64,000 nt of DNA from Klebsormidium nitens (GCA_000708835.1 DF236967.1:250822-314821), one strand, 5' to 3'. Numbered from the stretch's first letter, positions 10,852-24,499 are shown. Numbers and translations are program-made. Notes: generated by a model from the letters alone, not told the origin.

Positions 10852-13800
10852 ATGCCTGCAAGGCTTTTGAAGCCTGGCAGTCAGGGCCCGTCCCTCGAGA
10901 AATGCCTCAAAGGCATGGTGGCGCTAGGTTGCAGGGTCGAGAAGGACAAGGCCCTCATGAAGGCCCATGCTCTGGCAAAGTTCAACTCCGCCCGGCCCAT
11001 CCTTGCTGCAGGGCTCTATTCGGTGTGCCAAGATTTCCAAGGTGGGTGTCTGTATGATGTAAAGCACCTCTTGTGCAAATGACTCTGCAACAATCTACGA
11101 CTCTCTTATTTTGCAGGCCTCTTTGTTTGTCTTAAAGAGGATCTGGTGGACATTGGGTTTACAGTTACATTTTGTGGTGGTGCAGCGCAAGTTGCCGGTT
11201 GCCTTTACGCATATGTGAATGACGGGGATTTGAGGCGGGGGTTCCCCGCTTACTGGGAGCCGTTTGAGCGTTTCATCGAGCTCTTGGACTCCGACAGTTG
11301 GGAGGTATGTTTCTGAAATAGTGGAGAGACCGAGTAGCTTGCGCTTGCATGGCTACAATCAAGTCTCGTTCCCTTGAATCAATCACAGACGAATCTTCTC
11401 AAACAATCAAACATTGCACTCAGGTTCAGAGAACTTCCTTGAAAGACCCAAGTCAGTAGTATCCTGAACAGGGTTTGATCAGCTGATGAAGGGATACCTG
11501 AAGTTTCCAAAATCGAAGATTCCAAATGAAACTCTTGTTTCTATNNNNNNNNNNNNNNNNNNNNNNNNNNNNNNNNNNNNNNNNNNNNNNNNNNNNNNNN
11601 NNNNNNNNNNNNNNNNNNNNNNNNNNNNNNNNNNNNNNNNNNNNNNNNNNNNNNNNNNNNNNNNNNNNNNNNNNNNNNNNNNNNNNNNNNNNNNNNNNNN
11701 NNNNNNNNNNNNNNNNNNNNNNNNNNNNNNNNNNNNNNNNNNNNNNNNNNNNNNNNNNNNNNNNNNNNNNNNNNNNNNNNNNNNNNNNNNNNNNNNNNNN
11801 NNNNNNNNNNNNNNNNNNNNNNNNNNNNNNNNNNNNNNNNNNNNNNNNNNNNNNNNNNNNNNNNNNNNNNNNNNNNNNNNNNNNNNNNNNNNNNNNNNNN
11901 NNNNNNNNNNNNNNNNNNNNNNNNNNNNNNNNNNNNNNNNNNNNNNNNNNNNNNNNNNNNNNNNNNNNNNNNNNNNNNNNNNNNNNNNNNNNNNNNNNNN
12001 NNNNNNNNNNNNNNNNNNNNNNNNNNNNNNNNNNNNNNNNNNNNNNNNAACTCTTGTTTCTATCACAGGTTGTAGGTCAGGCTGCGCTGGGTATTGCGGC
12101 GCTGTGTCACGCCCCATTCGCGTGTCCTGGCTCCCCTCAGCTCTTTCACCAACTCGAGTTCTTCAAGCTAGGGGCGGTTGACAAAATGATAGCCCTCATC
12201 TCTGACCCGCAAACCAAACGCTGGTCCAGGTATGCTGTCGCTGTCTGCACATGGTTCTGAGATCTCTGCGTTCGTTGAGTGCACTGCATCTTATCTAAGA
12301 ATGCTTTCTTCGCTCGTGTGTGCAGCAACTTGCTTGCGATCTCTAGCCCTCAGTTTAGGACTTTTTGTGCGTCAATTCGAAGTTCCTTTGACATGTTTGC
12401 TGAAACCCTGAAGCCGCTGCTTGATACAGTAGGATTTCACTCAAATTCCACAACTTCTCCTGTCAGGTCCTACACACGGGAGGACGCGCAGATGGAGCTA
12501 GCCTACGCCCTGACCCCTTTCCTCGAAAATAGTGACAATCTCATCGGACCAGAGGCCCCTCAAAAAGTGCTTGGGGCGCCCGGGCTCATCCCCCGGTTGG
12601 TCGAGCTAGCGTCCTGCTCTGAGAGAGAAGGGGAGGTTCAGCGGGTGGCTCTACAGTGCCTAGTCTTAACAGCGGAACTGAGTCCCCAAGTCGCGGAGGT
12701 GGTGCTTCGGGCCGGAGCGAAAAAAGTGGCAGAGAAAGCGTTGAAGCAGCCCTTTGCCGGGCCAAAGAACGTGAGTGGAGCAGAACTCTCGTTGCCGGCT
12801 GCCTTTGAATGGCGAAAGAGCGATTTCTGTTGGGTTGAGAACCTACTGTCTGCACCTAAACGGTGATTCCAAATGCAGGCTGACCCTCTGAACCATGATA
12901 AGAGTTCAGATGCGGACTTGGGTATGGTTGATGATGGCAGCGTCTGGCTTGACCAATTCAAGCCCTTTGACATGCCCTTGGGTCCGATGTTTGCAGGATG
13001 GAGATCAGCAATCGAAGCAGCGAGCGGCCACGTTGTTAAGGATTCTAAAGGACGTAGAGATTGCAGCGCCGGAAGAACAAGTGAGTCAAAGTAGTTCAGG
13101 TTTTACACTTCATCCTGCTCATCTTCCTCGTTTGTTTTTGTGATTGATGGAATCTTGGAAAATATATATGGAGTTTCGAGAAGAAAGGGCGAGGGCAGCC
13201 GTCTTACTGTAGGGAGACGGTTTTGATCTCGAAGCAGGCGAGATATCCGCAATTGTAGGCCGAAAACACGGCTTCTTAATCCACATAGAGGCAGCAACTG
13301 CAGATTCACGTTGAGAACTCGCAGTTCGCCTGCTGCTGACGAACACGATTGTGTGCATTGCCGTTCCTTCCAGTTGCAAACCTGAAACCCATTTGCAGAT
13401 TCGGTTGCATTAGATTTCTGAATCTTCCACCTGTCTGGCAGGCCCCGTCTTCCTCGACCCCTTCCCGCCGTGCTCAAGGCCTGCCCAGCCTGGAAGACAT
13501 TGACCGACTCAGCGTGAAGGAGCTCAAAGGACTGCTGCAGCAACACGGGGTGGGTTGCCAGGAGTGCCTCGAGAAGGCGGACCTGAAGCGGAAAGTCCGC
13601 GCCCTAGTTGGAAAATCGGCAGCACAGCCGAGCCCCGAAACGCGGCCACCAGCTGCGCGGTCGAGCGGTGAAGGGCGTTTCACCTTTCAAGAGGCCGCCG
13701 CGAGCAGCACGTCTAGTAGCAGCGCGGCTGCCCCTGTCGCTTCGACCACCCCTGAGGGAAGCGCTGGGAAAACGAGGCTACCAAGTGAGTGTCTCAATTG

Positions 13801-16800
13801 GGAACATCTGCGTCAAAGCTCCTCTTCTTTAGATGTTCTCTGCTTCGAAGGACTTTTCGCTCGAGGAACCGAAGCCTGGTTTGTTACCGGTGTTTGAAGA
13901 AGGTGCTGATCTGATTCGGGCAGATTTGAGGCGCCGAGCTTTTTCGTTCTTGAGCTTTCCGGTGTTCGCGTTCAGCAATCATTTCAAATGGTGTCTCCTC
14001 AGGTCTGTGGTCGGTCTCGGGCCTGAGCATCAAGGACTTGCACGAGAAGCTGAAGGCGCTGAACGTCAGCACGGCCGGCTGTGTCGAACGCCAGGACCTC
14101 GTGGACAGGCTGACGTCAGAGCTGGAGAGACGAGGTGAGGATGAGTTCGAGGGTATGTCCGGCACCGACTGGCAGACAAGACGGCAAGACGGCAAGACGG
14201 CCCTACTTGTTGAACCCCTGCTGACTTCTTGATTTGCTGACAGCGAAGTTGGGGGGTTTATAAAAGCTTACAAAGCGTCGCTCAGCTGCTTTCAAAAGGG
14301 GTAGTGAATCTCGTCACAAGAAAGCGGGCACACTTTGTCCAAGAACGCGTCGTCATAGATAAGCCGAGAAAGCAGTTCCTGGCGTGCCGGTCCACTAAGA
14401 CCAGCAGGACTACATGGGGGCACTTTTGCGTTCAACGAACTTTCCTTCGAAAAAATCTACAGTTATTGCTGGCCCGTTCTAATGCTCATATACTGGTTCC
14501 AAACACTTTCTCTTTCTGTGAGCAGCGGCGGACCCCGACTTCTTCCCGAGCTTGGACCAGGGCCTAGGGCCCCCAGCACAACCCTCCGAAGACGTTGCGA
14601 CCATCTCCGCCTTCATGAGCGTTTTGGGCACTCCCGCACACAGACAGGCGCGGCGGACTGCCAACCAGATGCTTCAGAAGCTGCTGCAGAAAGGCGACCT
14701 TCCAAAAGACACGACTCTGGAGGGCGCTGCGCAGCTGATGATGAGGGGCGGGAGTTCCAACGCGCGCCTGAGCGGGCTTCGGGTGGTGAAGGCCGTGAGT
14801 ACCTTGGCGACTTTCTGATGCCTTCCGGTAACCGTCGTGGAGCTTGTTTGCATGTCAAGCTTTCTATTCGTGTTCCCTTTTTTTGTAGGCCCGTGGAGCA
14901 AGCAGGCGACAGCCAGAGCATTTCCCAACTCTGACTCTTCCAGTCTTCTCTTGCTCTGCCGTCTGGAAGAGACGCCCGTGCTTTGTCAGCGCTTTGTCGC
15001 CTGTTAAGATGATATTTTTCACTGCTTCGATTCCTTATTTAGATTATTTGCTGACTAAGAGCTAGTCTTTTTGTGCAGGCCATCGACGAGCTGCCTTCCC
15101 ATCAGGCGCGGCGGGATGCAGCTGCGGCGGGCATGTTGAAAGCGACCGTGCGGCTGCTGCAGGAGGTTCACAGAGAGCTGCGCGTGGAAGTACTGGAAGT
15201 GCTAAGCATGTTCACCAGGAGCCCGTCTCTATCAGCGCAGGTCTGGTGAGTGCGCACGGTGTCTTTTAGGTGTGAAGGATACAAGCTTTTGAAGCAGAAA
15301 GACCCGAACGAACCGGTTTCCGCTGGTAACTTGTGCTTTGAGGAACGTTGGTGGACTTTCTGCACTGTGGTGCAGCCTAACCACTTTGATGGGGGGCCGC
15401 ATATACATTGGTTCGTAGAAGACTGCTCTTTGTGTCAGGGTCTGCTCCACTTCATCCGATGTATACCAGTGCCTTGTAGGCAACTACAATAGAGCTCTTT
15501 TGAGCCACAAGCCGCCCTCAGGAGCGTAATCACTGGATGCACGGCAACGGGACGCAGAAGCCCGTTGCCAAGTACCTTAAGTCTTCCTAATATCCGCCAA
15601 CGTTAGCATCTTGACTTGGCGAGACCTCCTATCGGTTACGTGTTGGAGAGACTTCTGCTTTGCTTAGTCTCTGACCACCGGCGTCCCCCCTCCGCAACCT
15701 TTTTTGCACCAAATCCTGAAAGCTTCAAGTCGCTCTCGTTCAGGAACTTCGGTGCGATGGAAGCGGTCCTCGAGGAGCTCAGGCGGCCCGTTGTGCTCGA
15801 GGCTATTGCAGCGCAGTCTCCGGACGTTGTCGGGAAATCTGCGGACCTGTCGGCGCCGGTCCGAGCGTGTCTGTGCCTGTTCGCGGACATGATGTGGCCT
15901 GCGCGCGTGGAGGATCAGCTTGTTGGAAACACCGGCATGCCCTTCAACTCGTTGAACGTGAGCTTGATTCAATCGCTCAACATCTTAAACATGATAGGTG
16001 GCCTCGTCTGGGCCTTTGAAGGAGAAGTATGCAAATGTGCGCTCTTGCTGTGGTGAACACTGCTGATGTCCTGGCGTCTTTCGCCAGAGGCAAATCAGCT
16101 CCTCTTTGAATCTTATACAGCCGTCCCCCATCTCCTACTTCATGGCTATCCAAATGTCGGACTCCTTGTACCTACGAAGTCAACCACTTTTCTGGCCCTC
16201 TCTCCTCTTCCTCTTCCGGCAAGCAACCACTAGTGTCCGAAGCGTGAACCTGCCACCACAGTCCGGCTGAAGAGCTTAAAGGAAAGGCCTCCGCCTAACC
16301 GGCCCTGCTCGTCCTCTCTCTCCCAGGAACTGACGGACGCCTTCACCCGAAAACTCAACCGCTGGTTGGCGAAGCACGGCGTATACGACACCATCGGAAA
16401 GCTGCTGACGATCGCCCGCCTCAAAAGCTGGAACGCCACGTGGCAAGGTTGCGAGGCCAACAGCGTGGTTCATCACGGGATGCGCCTCTTCCTCCAAGTC
16501 CTCATGACCACGGACCAGCAAGACAAGGTGCGAAAGCATTTCAGAAACGATACTCCGTGCAGACGGAGAGTTGGTCGGTCGGATCTTTCATCGCAGTACC
16601 GGCGCAGAAGTGCACAGGTCCCAACGGTTCTCCGATTTCCGTGGTTGTCTGCCAAGAAAAAAGGTTGACGTCTCTTCAAAACTTCGACGAGTGTTACAAG
16701 CCCTTTGATCGGGCCCGCCTAAGGGAGGCACGTTTTCGGCCGTCCTGCATGTTTTGTCTTTCAGGTTGATGGTGACCTTCAACTGCCAGAGTTTCGACCG

Positions 16801-19800
16801 TACTCTCGTTCCCCCCTTTCCTCCAACGAAACTGTCAGATCAGGAAATGACTGGTCTGCATGGGCCATCGAAGTAGTGACACCAGATCTTGTGCTGCCCT
16901 GCAGATATTGTCCATGCCCGGTATGGCCGAGAACCTGGTTTACCTGATCGAGCAGTGGGAGACGTCCGAGCCCGAGTGCACCCTGGCCTGCTCCTTTCTG
17001 GTCCAAGTACGGAACTTGCAAGATGGGCTTACGACATTCTGCACACGGGACGAGATCTTCCGAGTCGTGCGGGCGCTGAAAGGTAAGACCCGTTTGCTCT
17101 CTTCTACCTAGCGAAGATGATGAATGCGGCGTCTGCAGGGTTCTAATATCATTGTTCGACACCCTAAGAAAGCATCTGTTTGGCTCTTGTAATTTTGCCG
17201 AACAAGTTGGGTGTCCGCCACTGGAACGTCCGAAAGGTGCCTCGACCAAAGAGCGTCCAACGACGTAATCGGCAGCCGCAAAAGGAAAGTGATCACGGTG
17301 ACCGGTATGAGTTCTCATAATAAGGTGTACAAGCTACCTGGATCACAGTCGAAATTTCAGCAACGTCATAGCAGCATTCGTTCTGTGCTTGGCGCATCAC
17401 TCGCCGCCCTCTTCCTTCGTAGCATTCCTCTTCTTTGCGGCTCTAATGCGCATGTTCATCTCTAAGTGATAAGATTTGGTTTTACAGTTGGCTTACGGCC
17501 CTGTTCAGAAGCGGCCGTCACGAATCTGTTCTCCGCAGACAAAGCGGGGAATACTTTGTAATAGTCTGAGGTTTGCGTGCTTACCTCATTAATGATGACG
17601 CCAGCGTTCATCCACGCTGAACCATCACTAACCCGTCATTTACCCCCCTCTTTCTCAGATTCCACGCGGCGTCGAGAAAAGTCTCGCTACACAGAAGCCC
17701 ATAGTTCGTTGGCAGACGCACTAGTTGACGACCTGAAAAAGGAGCGCTACCCGCCCCCCATCGGCCCAGCCCGCTTCTGGTGCAACCGCTTGAAGGAGGC
17801 GCCAGACACGGACGCTGCCGAGAGGATTGTGAAGAACTTGTTGGGGTTTTCGGAGACGCTCCCGCCCATGGCCAATGATCAGCAGGTGCGACGAACTGCC
17901 GCAGAGCTTTGCTGGCCGTGCCAGCAACCAAGAGACTTGGTGCCAATCTAGTCGTTTAGGCACGCGCGGGGCACGTCTTACTTTCGTCTTCGCGCTTCCG
18001 GCGCTGCTTTCACCCTTCTGAAAGGGTGTGCCGGTAACTCTTAGACAACGAGAACCTTCTGCGCAAAACTTGCTTTGAATTCGACTGCGGGTTGTTTGCT
18101 TCCTCCTTCCGTGCACTCTTTCTGTCCGCACATCCTTTCGATATTGTGTTTATGACAAAGTCTCGTTGGTTCCTTTCAGCTGTACGAGCTCGAGTTCTGG
18201 CCCGCCCTCGCCCGCCAAGTCGTGCGCGCCAGCCCCAACCGGCGCTTCCTCCTTATTACCTTTGCTGAGGCCTTCAACCTATACCCGGAGTCGAAGGGGA
18301 TCCCCCTAGAACCCGGTGTGAAGAGGATCTGGAACATTGTCGAGCCCCACCGGTCGAACGTGACGCTGCAGCTGCTGAGGGCGGGGATTGTACGGACGCT
18401 CGAGCCCGTGTGCCACGTGGATGAGACGGCAGCCCACGTGATGCACTTCTTTCAGTACCTTCCGCAAGATGCAAAGGCGAGTGGACGGTCGAACTTTTGT
18501 CAGTACCGACCTCATGCATCTAACAGCAGTCGAATTCAGCTTGGAAGGTGCATCGTATGCCGTTCCGGTTTTAAATTCTCCTTTCTATGAGTTCTTCCTG
18601 ATTGTGTACTGTACGCGGGTCCTATGCTTTTCGTTGCTTCTTTTTGTATGTCCCTTCCGGCTTGTTGTCCTTCAGAACTTGCCTTTCTTCTTTTGTCGCG
18701 TCCTTGAAAGGGCATTTTGACCAGCTTTTAGTATCCAAGTACGCAGCGGATATTTCTCCCTGCACGGGTCGCGGCTCTTCGAAATACGTTCTTCTATGTT
18801 GCTCACGTTGCCTGCTGAGACCTGCTTTTTAGCCTGCTACAACTCGCTCACCAGCAAGCTGTCCATGTACCAGTTGTGGAAAAGTAAGTCATGAGCAAAG
18901 TGCCCTTCTTTTGTGCACGTTCCTGAAAGAGTCCGAACCCTGTCAATGCCAAGTAGACCCCTCGGTTCAAACTCCTCCGCCAACTGTCAGCGCGTCTTCG
19001 TTTGCTCAATCTACCAAGCTTGCAGATCGTACTGACATGCGGACGTTCCTCCAGGAAAGCCCCACCTCAAAAGCGTCACTCGACTGGTTGTTATTCCCGT
19101 TGACCAAATCTTCCCTTCAGGTTGGCGGCCCGATTGCGAAAGCGCTTCTGACGGACCCCGACCTAATGCCGTTCCTGCTGCGCTTTGCCCTGCTGGAAGA
19201 GGGCTGTGCCCTGGGGGTCGCCCTTGCCAAGCTGGCGGTCAAGGCGCTGCTCAGCGTGAGCCCCTCCGAGGGCAGCGGAAGCACCGTACCCGACAACCGG
19301 TTCTCCCTTACAATCCGCTCGGAGGTGGATCCGGAGCGACCAGAGGACAGCCTCAGGTGAAGCTGAAACAGACGGCGTCGTTTGAGCCTGCTGGTTCTCG
19401 TTTCGACTTGTACCTGTGCCTTGTGATGAAGAAGGGGTCTGGGATGCACGGACTCAGAAAGGCTTTTGACAGGTGGAAGGTTTGACGATCGTGGGCTGCA
19501 CAATTCTGACGGGCTTTTCTAACTGATTTACCTTCACCGAGGCTATGAAGCAAGTCGTCTTGGCGAACCGCTCAAGCTGCCCAACTGCGACGAGGCGTTG
19601 CTATCTTGGTTTACGTTATCTCACGCATTTGAGATTTGGTAAGGGCGTCGTCAGTCGTGCCCACGTCATGTCAAATCTGGGGAGCAATTTGCCTGGTGTC
19701 CCAGGGTAGGCTGTCGCCCCTCCCGAGATTGGCAACATCTTCGTGGCGACCGTTTAGGTCTACCTGCATCTTTTGACGTCGCCGGGAAACTTCAACGGGG

Positions 19801-20563
19801 AGAATACTGAAAGCGGCTTCTTGCAAGCGGGTTTGAAGATTCTCGTATGTGGTGGTTGACCCCTAAGCTCTCAGGCTGGCTGATTCGGGGAGTACGTTCT
19901 TCCGTCGCAGGTACGACTACCAGAGCGGCAACATCTTCGTTGGCACGGCACACGTGCGGCGCGTGTCCGCTTCCGTGGCCGACTTCATGAGTAACGGCCA
20001 CGAGATCATCACGGAGTACAACCAGGCGCACCCGGACCGGCCGTACCATTGGAAGTACTTCGAAAAGTCGGAGCCGCGCGTAACGAAATACTGCCACACG
20101 CCTCCGCAGCGCAAGCCGAGGGAGTGCGCGATGTGCGCCAAGTCGCCCGCCAAGTCCAAGTGCGCACGCTGCCAGAAGACGGTCTACTGCAGCAAGTGAG
20201 CACGGTGCCGCTTGAATTAAAGTTTCCTCTGACTGGTCAATGGTATGTCAACACGGAGGAACGGAATCTGCACCAACTCGATTCCAGATTGCTCTGTCGA
20301 TCAGAGTGTCGTTTCTGCCCACAAGAATGCTCCGAGTTGCACAGCCAAGTCTGGAACGGTCTCTCATGGCACTTCTGGCTTCCGTACAGTGTTTCCTTCT
20401 TATCCTAGCTCGATCTAATCATGACGTTGCCTGCTTCCTAGTGGCAGATTATCTGGCTCCGAAGTCCGTGCTCTGCTGATTCGTCCGCATTCTCATGTGC
20501 AGGGATTGCCAGCTGGCGGACTGGCCGAGCCACAAGCTGAAGTGTCAGCGCAAGAGCTCTTGA
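10852..20563 (+). CDS. Helical-repeat protein with SAP-like modules and MYND zinc finger
   Basis: Function unknown. Exons: 10852-11041, 11117-11304, 12069-12229, 12326-12770, 12997-13080, 13442-13784, 14003-14134, 14526-14794, 15079-15245, 15744-15957, 16327-16527, 16905-17082, 17659-17885, 18180-18480, 18833-18883, 19026-19356, 19911-20195, 20503-20563. Phases agree throughout, giving about 1275 residues. The N-terminal and middle parts are Leu/Ala-rich helices suggestive of ARM/HEAT repeats. Two SAP-like segments follow one another: LSVKELKGLLQQHGVGCQEC and LSIKDLHEKLKALNVSTAGC, each followed by E(K/R)xDL. The C-terminus is a MYND finger, CAMC-x7-CARC-x4-YCSKDC-x7-HKLKC, normally a protein-interaction module. 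The start is uncertain because an acceptor at 10839 is in frame. Exons 14-16 have an alternative: a GC donor after 18476, then exon 18833-18883 read in another phase, then an exon from 19121. The gap at 11545-12048 lies in an intron and no residues are missing by phase. Confidence 0.72.
11545..12048. other. Assembly gap (504 N)
   Basis: 504 unknown bases lie in the intron between exons 2 and 3 of the MYND gene. The 15 bases just before the gap and the 15 just after it are identical (AACTCTTGTTTCTAT), so the two contig ends may overlap and the real gap may be absent. Confidence 0.98.
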
Positions 20564-22602
20564 GCTGCAGACAAGCTGCCCACGAGCTGCGGTCGTTATC
20601 ATAAGCGGTGAGGGCACCGTCGAAGTCGTTTCGCGTGGATCTGACTGAGCCGTTGACACTTTCAGAAGCGGGTCCCTCTAGCGTTATTAGCGACGCGTCG
20701 GCGCATATGCATATGCTCCGGGGTTGATGAGCATTGGGCACCGGACGTGTTCCAATCCCTGTAGCGGTTGACTTAGGAGCAGGATAGTAGACCACCGCCT
20801 TCGCTTACATGCCCCTCCTCCACGTCTGACTGCCGCCCTGTTTGTTTGATCCTAGTCTGGTCTCGCTTCCTTGAAGACTGTCTCCTCAAAACACGAAATA
20901 CTTGTTCCGAGAGACCGCCCACGTGGCAGCTCTTCTGCGCTTCTCACTGTAGTTGTCCACTCCCTCCTTCTCATCTAGCGCTGTTTCCAAAAGCTTCTTT
21001 CGCGACTGTACCCAGCTTCTTTCGTCGCAGGCTCGGTGTGACGAGCGACCCTGTATCAGCCCACAGTGCGCTAAGTTTGCTTGGGCCGCCCGAGCAATTG
21101 CAGCCAACATGCCGTCCAGGCAGGTGACATCGGCGCCCAGATCGCGGCCGCAAGTACAGCCGTTGGAGACCGTGACATCAAACAAGGATATCGCGACAGC
21201 TCACACTGCACATGCTTGTGCTCCGCGGCTGCTGCTTGCACTGGGCGTCGACAAAGCGAGCGACTGCTGCGGGTGAAAACAGTCCGTGCGAGTGACCGCC
21301 AAACAGCGCTCTTGAAAGGGGCAAACGAAGTTAGGGGCGGATTTTTGCGGAGGTTCAAGGATAACCAAGGTAACCAGTTACGTTTGGAGTTTTCGCTGTC
21401 CGGGCAAGAGCGCATAGGATGGATGAACTGAGCCGGGGGTGAAAGGAAGCTATCCGAGAAAGAGTGCCATCTGATCCAGACGAGCGGCTGAGAACCCACG
21501 GATTCTCGATTTGTGGGCTTAGAAGAGTTGCACGACATCCAATGAAAGGACAGAGTCGACGCTACGTCCAGTAACCCTGTTAAGTTATCTCTTCTAATGG
21601 TAACTTAAGCGGTTCGAGAAAGCAGACGGGCACCACGGGAATCGACTTTCTACGGTAACCTGTTGCATGGTAGACATTTGACCTCAAGCCCAGCCGTGCA
21701 GTAAAGGGCCGGCATTCGGCCTCACCATAGATGCATGTGCAAACCGTAGATGTATGCATATTTCGAGGCATTCGGCCTGCCGCAGACTTCTAAGAGAAAC
21801 ATCAGTACGCAGTCGCCATCGTTTTGATCATCGATCTGGATGCAGTATATTCGCGAATCAGTGGGGCTATGCTACGCAGTGACATAGTGCAATGTACCTT
21901 ACGCTCAGGCTTGCCGGCAATTCTCTTGGGCTGGCAGTGCGGCCGCCGCAGTGCGGCGCAGTGCGGCGCGCCTCCAATTAAGATAAGTCAGAGTAAATCA
22001 ATCAAGTGTTTGGGCTGCGCCGAGGGCGTGGGCTCACAAACTTGATGAGTGCTGCCCGCAGATCATGAAATGATGTATTTATGACAGTCTATAGGCGGCT
22101 AGCTTCGCATGTGTATCGTACACAAGTTGGCCATAGTATGGCCTACTTGCAAAAACCCAGATGCACATGTGCTTCAATCTCGGGAACTTTCACCGTCTTA
22201 GCAACCAAGATGTTGCACGGCCAGTCTGCACTTCATCAAGTGCGGATTCCACGGAAGCGACGACATACCATGCTTTTAACCTGATTTGTGGGAACTATCG
22301 AACACTTCGTCGATCGACAACAACATCTTGGGTGCGAGGTTCAAGGGGCCCGAGCTAAACTGTTGACGGTCGGACCATTGAAGCAAGTCGGATCGTATCG
22401 ATTAGCACACTCAACCGTGGACTTGCACTGCATCATGAAACTGGACCGGCTGAGTTGCTCTCATAGGAGCCAAAGAAAAGGTTAGAAGAAAGATTGATGA
22501 ATCATGGTGATCAAAAATGCTATTGCCTATTTGTCAAACCATTGCCAATCGTGCAACCTCTCAATGTGCTGATTAGAAGATGATTGTCTAGTCTACAACT
22601 TC
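20564..22602. other. Intergenic region between two convergent genes
   Basis: This lies between the end of the MYND gene (plus) and the end of the ALS3-like gene (minus), so it should hold two 3' UTRs and little else. I see no recognisable coding exon. A short direct repeat of CAGTGCGGCG occurs three times at about 21935-21968. Confidence 0.5.
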
Positions 22603-24499
22603 TCACTTTTTCGCCACTGCCGGCGCATTCGATATTGCCGATTGCTTTAGCTGGTAAGCGGGCGTGAAAAACTTGGGCTGGCTCAAGTACGTCGCAGTCA
22701 AACCACTAAATGTTGCGGCACCAATCAGCATGTACATGACAACAATCTGCAGCTGAACTGCCTCCAGGGGAGACGCCCCGCCCATGATCAGCCCGGTCAT
22801 GGCCCCCGGGAGAGAAACCAGACCAATCGTTTTAGCGTTGTCAATTACGGGGCTCATGCCAGTGCCCAGGGACCGCCGCAGCTGCACCAGACTCGCCTGT
22901 CGGGGGGTGGCACCGAGGGCAAGGGCGGCTTCCACCTGCAGAGCAAGAACTGCGTCGAAGAACTGGAGGGCGATGTACTGATGCAGACGTTCCGCCGTTT
23001 CGGAAAGGCGGTCCTGGACTTTGTGGTCGCAATCGATCAGAACCTCTGTGAGTGCTCGCAGGTTCGACGGAGGAGACACGGGAGTTTCGACGTCAGCCAG
23101 CCAGACTCGCCTGCTTGTCTGCTTTCTTTCCGGTGAATCTCCGGATCACAGAAAAGCAGATCTTTGAACGCACCCGCCAGACGGCCGCAACATATCCTAG
23201 ACCCATTCGCTCAATCAGACAACTCAACGACGTCCGGTTCATGCAAGCATCACTTTGAAACGTTAATCTTCCGATGCATTTTTTCCCAACCCCTGAGGCC
23301 ATTGTCATCAAACAGGTCTCTGCCAGGCCGGCATCAAAAGTCATCCAGAACCACTCACAACGTTAACCTCTCACTCCCACAACAATCTGTTACCCTGATT
23401 GCTTTCTTCCTGGGTTGCTTACCTCGAGGTGCTGCAGGCGGATGTCCTCCCTCAGGCGCTTCATGGTGACGCCCGTGACCGTCATGGCATTCCCGGTGAT
23501 CATTCCGGCAATGGGGATGATGTAGCGTGGCTCGAAGGGGAACACGCGCAGCAGAACCAGCGCGGTCGTGGTGATGCTGGTGCCAACTAGGATGGCGAGA
23601 GTCGCCACGTGGTGGCTGCCAGGGACGGCCTTGGCGCGCTGGCCTGCCGTGTAACCGGCAATCAGGATCTGTGTGAGAGATCCGCTGACTGTGAGGCTGC
23701 TGGATCCGTAAGGAAAAGCACAAACCGTAACCCGTGGTTCCAGTCGAGTCATGTTGAACGGACAAGGCCGATTCATGGAAGTGAGTGCGGATCGACCAAA
23801 GGTTGTGGATTTCTGATGCACAATGACTTCTAGGTTCGTAAAGGAAGGGAAAACCAAAGGATTATGAGGTGCCTGGCAAACAGAGTGGGCTACAGAAAGC
23901 GGAGGGAGAAGCAGGACCGGAATGTATTTAAAATATTACAAACCTTAGAATGTGAAGGCTCGATAAAAGGCCCTTTGAACATCATTCATTAAAAGTCCCC
24001 TGTGGTGGCGAGCACGTGACCAAAATCAAGGCATCGTTCAGCATTCCGGTACTTTTCAAGGGCTTTTGATTTCCGGGGCTTGGAACCTGCACAGACTCCA
24101 CCGAGAAACTTTCCAGAACATTCCAGGCCCATCATCATGCCTCAATTTCAAAGAATAAGCTCAACGATTCCTCACCATGATACTGATAGACAGCAGGATG
24201 AGCGCAAAGCCCTTCTGCGCAAACACGAACTGCAGCGCGAACCCGATGCCGATCAGCTGCACGAACGAGCGCACCACCGCCACAAGCATCTCCTTCTCCA
24301 GTCCCACGCCCTCCCGCCAGGAAATCAGCATCGCCACGAAGACCAGGGCCATCGCGGCAACAGGACGCAGCAACCCGCGAACAAAATCGTCTTGTGCATC
24401 TGTGACCACTGTACTTAGGGCTTCGGCGACAGAGGGGGCTGGGGAGGGGGGGAACAGGTATGGATTGCCCCCGGCAAACGCCGGCAGATGGTTCGCCAT
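22603..24499 (-). CDS. ALS3: ALS3/STAR2-like membrane permease (FetB/UPF0014 family)
   Basis: Membrane subunit of a bacterial-type ABC transporter; plant ALS3/STAR2 is linked to aluminium tolerance and bacterial FetB to iron homeostasis. Three exons, 24499-24176, 23668-23423 and 22935-22603, join in phase 0 to give 300 residues, close to the family size. Hydrophobic helices begin around RPVAAMALVFVAMLISW. The conserved family blocks are EPRYIIPIAGMITGNAMTVT, GATPRQASLVQLRRSL and SLPGAMTGLIMGGASPLEAV, followed by the QLQIVVMYM helix; these match ALS3 closely. The start is the first ATG of an open exon. It lies 193 bp downstream of the stop codon of the STAR1-like ATPase gene on the same strand, its expected partner. 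The longer open frame to 23079 is intron read-through: the acceptor at 22936 restores the family sequence. Confidence 0.93.

Noticed and set aside
12431-12468. A 38-bp intron inside MYND exon 4
   Set aside because: GT and AG are present but removal breaks the reading frame, whereas read-through is open and continuous; the length is also far below other introns here.
22936-23079. N-terminal extension of the permease last exon as an independent ORF with its own start
   Set aside because: The acceptor at 22936 joins exactly to conserved ALS3 sequence in phase; the upstream open frame is intron read-through without family similarity.
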